40,000 nucleotides of DNA, from contig JACVTC010000008.1 in the NCBI GenBank assembly GCA_016946835.1, positions 1,407,501 to 1,447,500 on the forward strand, read 5' to 3'. The notes under the pieces are model-generated. The model made no database searches. It worked only from the letters and a program-made list of their open reading frames with translations, and was not told the origin of the DNA. The stretch comes from Neocallimastix lanati (nom. inval.) (lineage: Eukaryota > Neocallimastigomycota > Neocallimastigomycetes > Neocallimastigales > Neocallimastigaceae). A program made the position numbers and the translations under genes. Shown here piece by piece: positions 35,520-40,000 of the stretch. Numbering within the stretch: the first letter of the stretch is position 1; every line of letters starts with the position of its first letter.

Positions 35520-36449
35520 AAACAATCTATTCTGTATATAAATTAAAAAAACTATTTTCACATATATTAAACAATATATTGAAATATATTCTGGAACACT
35601 TTATAATAATTTATTACAATAAAAAAAAAAGTTTTTAGACTTTCAAAATGAAAAGTCAGTAATTCAAATATATTTACATATATTACACTCAATTATAATA
35701 TATGTAAAGTAATAGTCACCCTAAAAATAAAAATTTTACTGACATAAAGAAAAATAAATATAAAAAAAATTAATTCTACAAAAATATCTTAAAAAAAAAT
35801 AAAATAAAAAATATTGAAAAGAAAGAAATAAAGAAAGATAAAAAAAAATCATTATTCATTATATATATTATTATTTTATATAATAATATTAAATATTAAA
35901 TTAAATAATTAGTTTAATTAATAATTACTAAAAGAGAATGTTTTTTCAATGAAAACAAGAGAATAAATTTTTTAAAAGTTAATAATAATATTATATAAAA
36001 TAATACTATAACAATTTATTATCATATATTTTTCTTTTTTTCTTTTTTTTTTATTGAAATTATTTATTTTTTTTCTCTGGAAAAATAAGAAAATAAAAAA
36101 AAAACTAATAACTATCATTATATTAATAGTTAATATTATTTGCTACCATCTTCATCATTAAGCAGTAATTGAATAGGAAAAGGGTTACTTATGCATTATA
36201 ATAAAATCTTTATTATAAATCTTAATTAAAATAAAAATATAAGAATATTTAAAAAAAAAAAAATTAAAAATAAAAATTTAATTTCTTATATATTTATTCC
36301 AATTGTAAATTATTAATTATAACTATAAGAATTAAAGTTTTTTTTGTGATAATGTTTTTTTATTATTCTTTTTTTTTTTTTTTTGTTATTTTGTTTTATT
36401 TTATTTTATGTTTTTTTTTTTAATATTTACATAATTAATATTCCTAATA

Positions 36450-36492
<43 letters not shown>

Positions 36493-37829
36493 ATAATGAA
36501 CAAATATTTTTATTAATAGTTTATTAATTTAAAAATTATAAATTTAAGATTAAATATTTAAAATTAAAAATACTCTCCCTTCAATTATTTTTTATTAAAA
36601 TTTATATATACATTATTTAACATTTTAAATTAGATAGGTTAGTTTATCAATTCATATTTGTTTATGTAATAATGAACTAGGAAAAAATATATTGAAATAT
36701 TTTTTATAAGTATATATAAATATTTTAATATATATGTAGCTTTTCTTATTTTGTTATATAAACCATAAAACATTATATACATGTTTGAGAAGTTTTTAAT
36801 TTGAAATTATTTAATTATAATAATTTTTTATTATTATTTTTTTTTTTAAATAGAAAGAAAAATAAACTTTAACTTTATATAATAATAAATATTATGTAGG
36901 AAAAAAATTAAAAAAAAAAAAAAAAAATTTTTTTTACAAAAAGATATGATAAATAACTACGCAAAGTGATATAATTTTTTTTTTTTTTTTTTAAACTTTT
37001 CTTTATTTTTCAAATGACAATCAATTGTTCATTATACATATATATTATATATTATAAACTTAAACATTTAAAATATTTATTTATTTATTTATTATTAATA
37101 TTATTAAAAGTGTTTAACTAATATCATTTTTTAAAGTAAAAGTTGTAAAATTTTAATTATAGATACATAAATGGAGAAGAAAAAAAAAATATTATCGGTT
37201 TAATAATGTTTTTAATAAATTTTTTTTATTAATTATTTTTTTAAATAATAACTAATAAAGTATTGAAAAAGAGAAATTTTAATTATTATGATTATCTTAT
37301 TCATAGCATTATTCAAGTAAATTGTCATCCCACAAATAAATTTCGTTTTATATTTCTTTTCTTAATTTTTCTTTATTTTGTAAAAAGTATTCAATTCTTT
37401 AATTCAAGAATATATATAAATTCATATTAATATTAAACTTTATACTTAAATATATATATATATATATATATTTAGTGTTTTGATAAATGTTATCATAAAT
37501 TATTTAAATTTAAATATTTATTCATCCAAAAAGAAAATTAAATGAAGTGATGATGACGTAATGATGATAAAAATTTTATAAATTGTATATCAATTAAATA
37601 GGGTTAAAATTTATAAATAAATAAAAAAAAAAAAAAGAAAATAAAGAAATTAGGTTAAGAATATTAGTATTAATGAAAGAAATACTCATTAGGGAATAAT
37701 TAAGAATTACAGAGATTAATATATATATATATTGGTTTAATATTATTTGAGCATGTATATTAATTTTTATGCATTTTTCGTATCTATTTTTTTTTTTTTT
37801 TTTTTGTTTTGTTTTGTTTTGTTTTGTTT
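35520..37829. other. AT-rich intergenic DNA
   Basis: No supportable gene. Poly-A near 36452-36490, TA repeats near 37448-37472, and poly-T and GTTTT repeats near 37785-37830. A short minus-strand coding-like patch at about 36140-36185 reads FPIQLLLNDEDGSK followed by a stop, with no recognisable upstream exon. Confidence 0.6.
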
Positions 37830-39000
37830 GTTTGGTTTATCTTTTCGTCTTTTTAACGTTCTTGACAATATTGTATACCATAGTTTTAAATTATTAATTC
37901 CGATGGATATAAATATTAACAAAGTTTTGACATCTTCTGAGGATTGTGGAAACCTCCATAAAATAGAGGATATATCTATCTATCTATTTTAATTTATTCT
38001 TTAATCATTTTCAAATTGAATGAAATTATTGTCAAAATTCTACAAATTAAGGAAAAATTAGTATCTATTTTAAAACTAATAATAAATATATACATAATAA
38101 AAATAATGAACAATAAATGTTATTTTAAATAGATTATTCCTTTTTATTTATTTATTTATTTATTGTTTTTTTTTTTTTTTTTTTTTTAGGCAAAGAATAC
38201 CTATATTTATTAATATTTAACTAAAAAAAAAATTACACTGAATTTTTTATATTAATATTTAAAAAACTACGTTATGAATTTCGAGGACAAAAGGATCTCT
38301 AACTTTTCCCATTCATCGATGATAGCTTCATGTAGATAAAAACTATCATTCGAATATGCATCGGAATTTCTTTTTTGTTTTATCGTTACAATATCAACAC
38401 TATTGACAAAGGTAGATCTTATGTTATTCAAATTGATCATAGTGTTAAAAATCATTAATCACAATAGGCATGACATTAGTAAGGAATTACGAAAGCCCTA
38501 CAGAACATGAAATCAGGGAAGCTGATTCTCTCCAAAATGATTAAAAGAAACTATTAATAAAAAGCCTTCTTTCCCCCCGATTCCATCCTTTAATATATCA
38601 TATACCTCATTTCCGTCCAAGAAGGAGACACAGCGCACAAAAATTAAAATTATCATCATAATCTTTCTCTTTATCATCAGGTATGATCAAATATTTCTCA
38701 TGAACAATTTGAAAAAAATTTTAATAAAAATTGTACCATCACCATCACCAAATTGAATGAATTGTTTGCCTAAACTCTTCAAATCCATGACATAAAAGTA
38801 CCCAGTGTGATAAACTAGATATTCTAAATGATATAACTTACATTATAACAAGGACAGTATGTTGTGTAATCTTCTGATACTAGTTAGCTTTTTTTACATA
38901 AGATTTCACATCAAATTTGAATTTATATTTAATTCGTCTAAATCCAAAAAAAAAAAAAAAAAAAAGAGAGAGAAAATTGTGAATATTTTAGTGATAGACG
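37830..39000 (-). pseudogene. Decayed coding relic, copy B of the unidentified repeated family
   Basis: The longer of two related remnants. The part at about 37830-38770 parallels 4785-5680. Minus-strand peptides shared with copy A are HEKYLIIPDDKEKDYDDN, GNEVYDILKDGIGGKKAF and NSDAYSNDSFYLHEAIIDE. Beyond the homologous part, about 38770-38940 reads YHTGYFYVMDLKSLGKQF and, further upstream in the gene sense, SEDYTTYCPCYN, also in broken frames. The last of these is followed by GTAAGT, so some apparent breaks may be introns. Between them the frame is interrupted many times. The family is not one I can name. It may or may not belong to the same element as the endonuclease-like fragments at 39585-39960. 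Confidence 0.6.
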
Positions 39001-39500
39001 ATGAATAAAATTTTTAAAAACCAAATTTAATCGAGTGTTATTTTTTTAAGAAACATTCGCTCGATGGAATGAATCAAAAAAAAATTTTATAAATCTAATT
39101 ATCCTATTGAGTATCTTAATATTAATATTATATAATCAGAAAGAACCCTGTATTCTTTGGAGTGACCACAGACTACTTGAAAATTAGATAAAATCACTTC
39201 TAACTTTAAAATTTTTAAAAAAAATTTTTTTTTTAAAATAAATGCCTTTCATGGGAGACAATTTTTTAATGTTAGGTAAGGCAACTGTAGACTTTTTTTT
39301 TTTTTTTTTTTGGAAACTCTTGCATGAATTTCATCACCTTACTTCATTGACTGTAACAAGAAAGTTTCTTTATCATTTCACTGGAGTCTAGATTATCATT
39401 ATTCTGTTCAATTTTCAAATTTATCCAATAAAAACATGTAAATTTAAAATGAGAAAAAATTACTTCATGTATTTCCCTACAAATATAACTAGAATCATTT

Positions 39501-39533
<33 letters not shown>

Positions 39534-39584
39534 AGGAGGCGACGTAGTAAAGTCCTTAGGAGATTTTTTTTTTTTTTTTTTTAC
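39001..39584 (-). other. Higher-G+C stretch with broken minus-strand coding traces
   Basis: Not a working gene. Minus-strand patches with coding character include LEVILSNFQVVCGHSKEYR (about 39133-39191) and WINLKIEQNNDNLDSSEMIK (about 39365-39430), separated by poly-T runs and stops. They probably join the flanking relics into one decayed element, but no family was recognised. Confidence 0.4.
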
Positions 39585-39940
39585 AAGAAAGAATAAGTGG
39601 TAAAATGGTCAGAGATATTATTAAAAAAAAAAAGTTGCATACAGAAGCAAATAATCAAATTTCATCTCTTATAAATTTATCTCTAACAAATGATAAAGTC
39701 AATACCAAGAATTCTTTCTTTATTTCTATCATTAGACCAAGTAAAAATTGATGATTAACTATATCAAATATATCAAAACCATTGATAAAAAAAAAAAATT
39801 TTTTTTTTTAAAAATAAGATCTTTAAAGTTACTGTTTTAGTCATGTTAGAAATCACCAACCATAATAGAAGAATTATTTCAGGTGATTTTTGAGCCAAAT
39901 TTAACAAAATCAATTTTCACTTTATATATCTCAAAAATTT

Positions 39941-39960
<20 letters not shown>
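39585..39960 (-). pseudogene. Fragments resembling the endonuclease domain of a non-LTR retrotransposon
   Basis: Broken minus-strand pieces appear in the order expected for the second half of an exonuclease-endonuclease-phosphatase domain. These are SSIMVGDF followed by a stop where GDFN is usual (about 39845-39880), then NSNFKDLIF, then a long open piece with LTLSFVRDKFIRDEI (about 39670-39710), where Arg-Ile-Asp is expected, and finally ISDHFTTYSF (about 39593-39622) matching the conserved Ser-Asp-His motif. At least two stops and one frameshift intervene, and the right end passes into a (TTTA)n array. Motif order and spacing fit, but each motif is short, so this could also be a decayed stand-alone nuclease. 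Confidence 0.4.
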
Positions 39961-39991
<31 letters not shown>

Positions 39992-40000
39992 GTTATTTAT
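39940..40000. repeat. Tetranucleotide microsatellite (TTTA)n, running off the window
   Basis: About 15 TTTA units to the last base, with one AGTT interruption near 39991. The same motif occurs at 35382-35519. The array probably continues beyond the window. Confidence 0.9.

Noticed and set aside
38267-38455. 62-residue minus-strand open frame ending SSKFIT as a small gene
   Set aside because: It is a segment of the decayed copy B relic; the related copy A reads on in a different frame at the same point (RDPFVLEI-like continuation), so the frame end is a frameshift product.

Overview
This window looks like nuclear DNA from a very AT-rich eukaryote, most likely a fungus and probably an anaerobic gut fungus (Neocallimastigomycota). 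The clues are AT-saturated intergenic DNA full of homopolymers and microsatellites, genes split into many short exons by AT-rich introns (GTAAGT/GTATAA-type donors, mostly TAG acceptors), and a strikingly fungal ATG8. The organism is an inference. No tRNA, rRNA, CRISPR array or bacterial-type gene was recognised.

Six multi-exon genes can be rebuilt with every exon phase closing. (1) and (2) Two tandem minus-strand paralogues (883-3615, 541 aa; 6878-9356, 508 aa) encode VPS9-domain Rab5 exchange factors, each with nine exons at equivalent codons. (3) An eight-exon ATG8 ubiquitin-like autophagy modifier on the plus strand (11816-12930, 120 aa). (4) A seven-exon plus-strand gene (14681-23163, 2,356 aa) has a SANT-like N-terminus and a C-terminal bromodomain matching BRD8/Bdc1 of the NuA4/TIP60 acetyltransferase, separated by a huge Lys/Glu/Asn-rich linker. 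(5) A six-exon minus-strand SDF2-type MIR-domain secretory protein (24941-27713, 212 aa). (6) A three-exon minus-strand Rab5 GTPase (31268-32475, 221 aa). The two VPS9 proteins are predicted activators of the class of GTPase encoded by gene 6. ATG8 belongs to the connected endosome/autophagy/vacuole pathway.

Between the genes lie decayed coding relics, all on the minus strand. One unidentified protein family occurs twice, at about 4.8-5.7 kb and about 37.8-38.8 kb. Ankyrin-like fragments lie near 29.4-30.0 kb. The right edge (about 39.58-39.96 kb) carries fragments resembling the endonuclease domain of a non-LTR retrotransposon. There are also two large arrays of the same heptanucleotide in opposite orientation (10.75-11.36 kb and 34.18-34.86 kb), a (TTA)n block of about 235 bp inside a BRD8 intron, and (TTTA)n arrays at 35.4 kb and at the window end.
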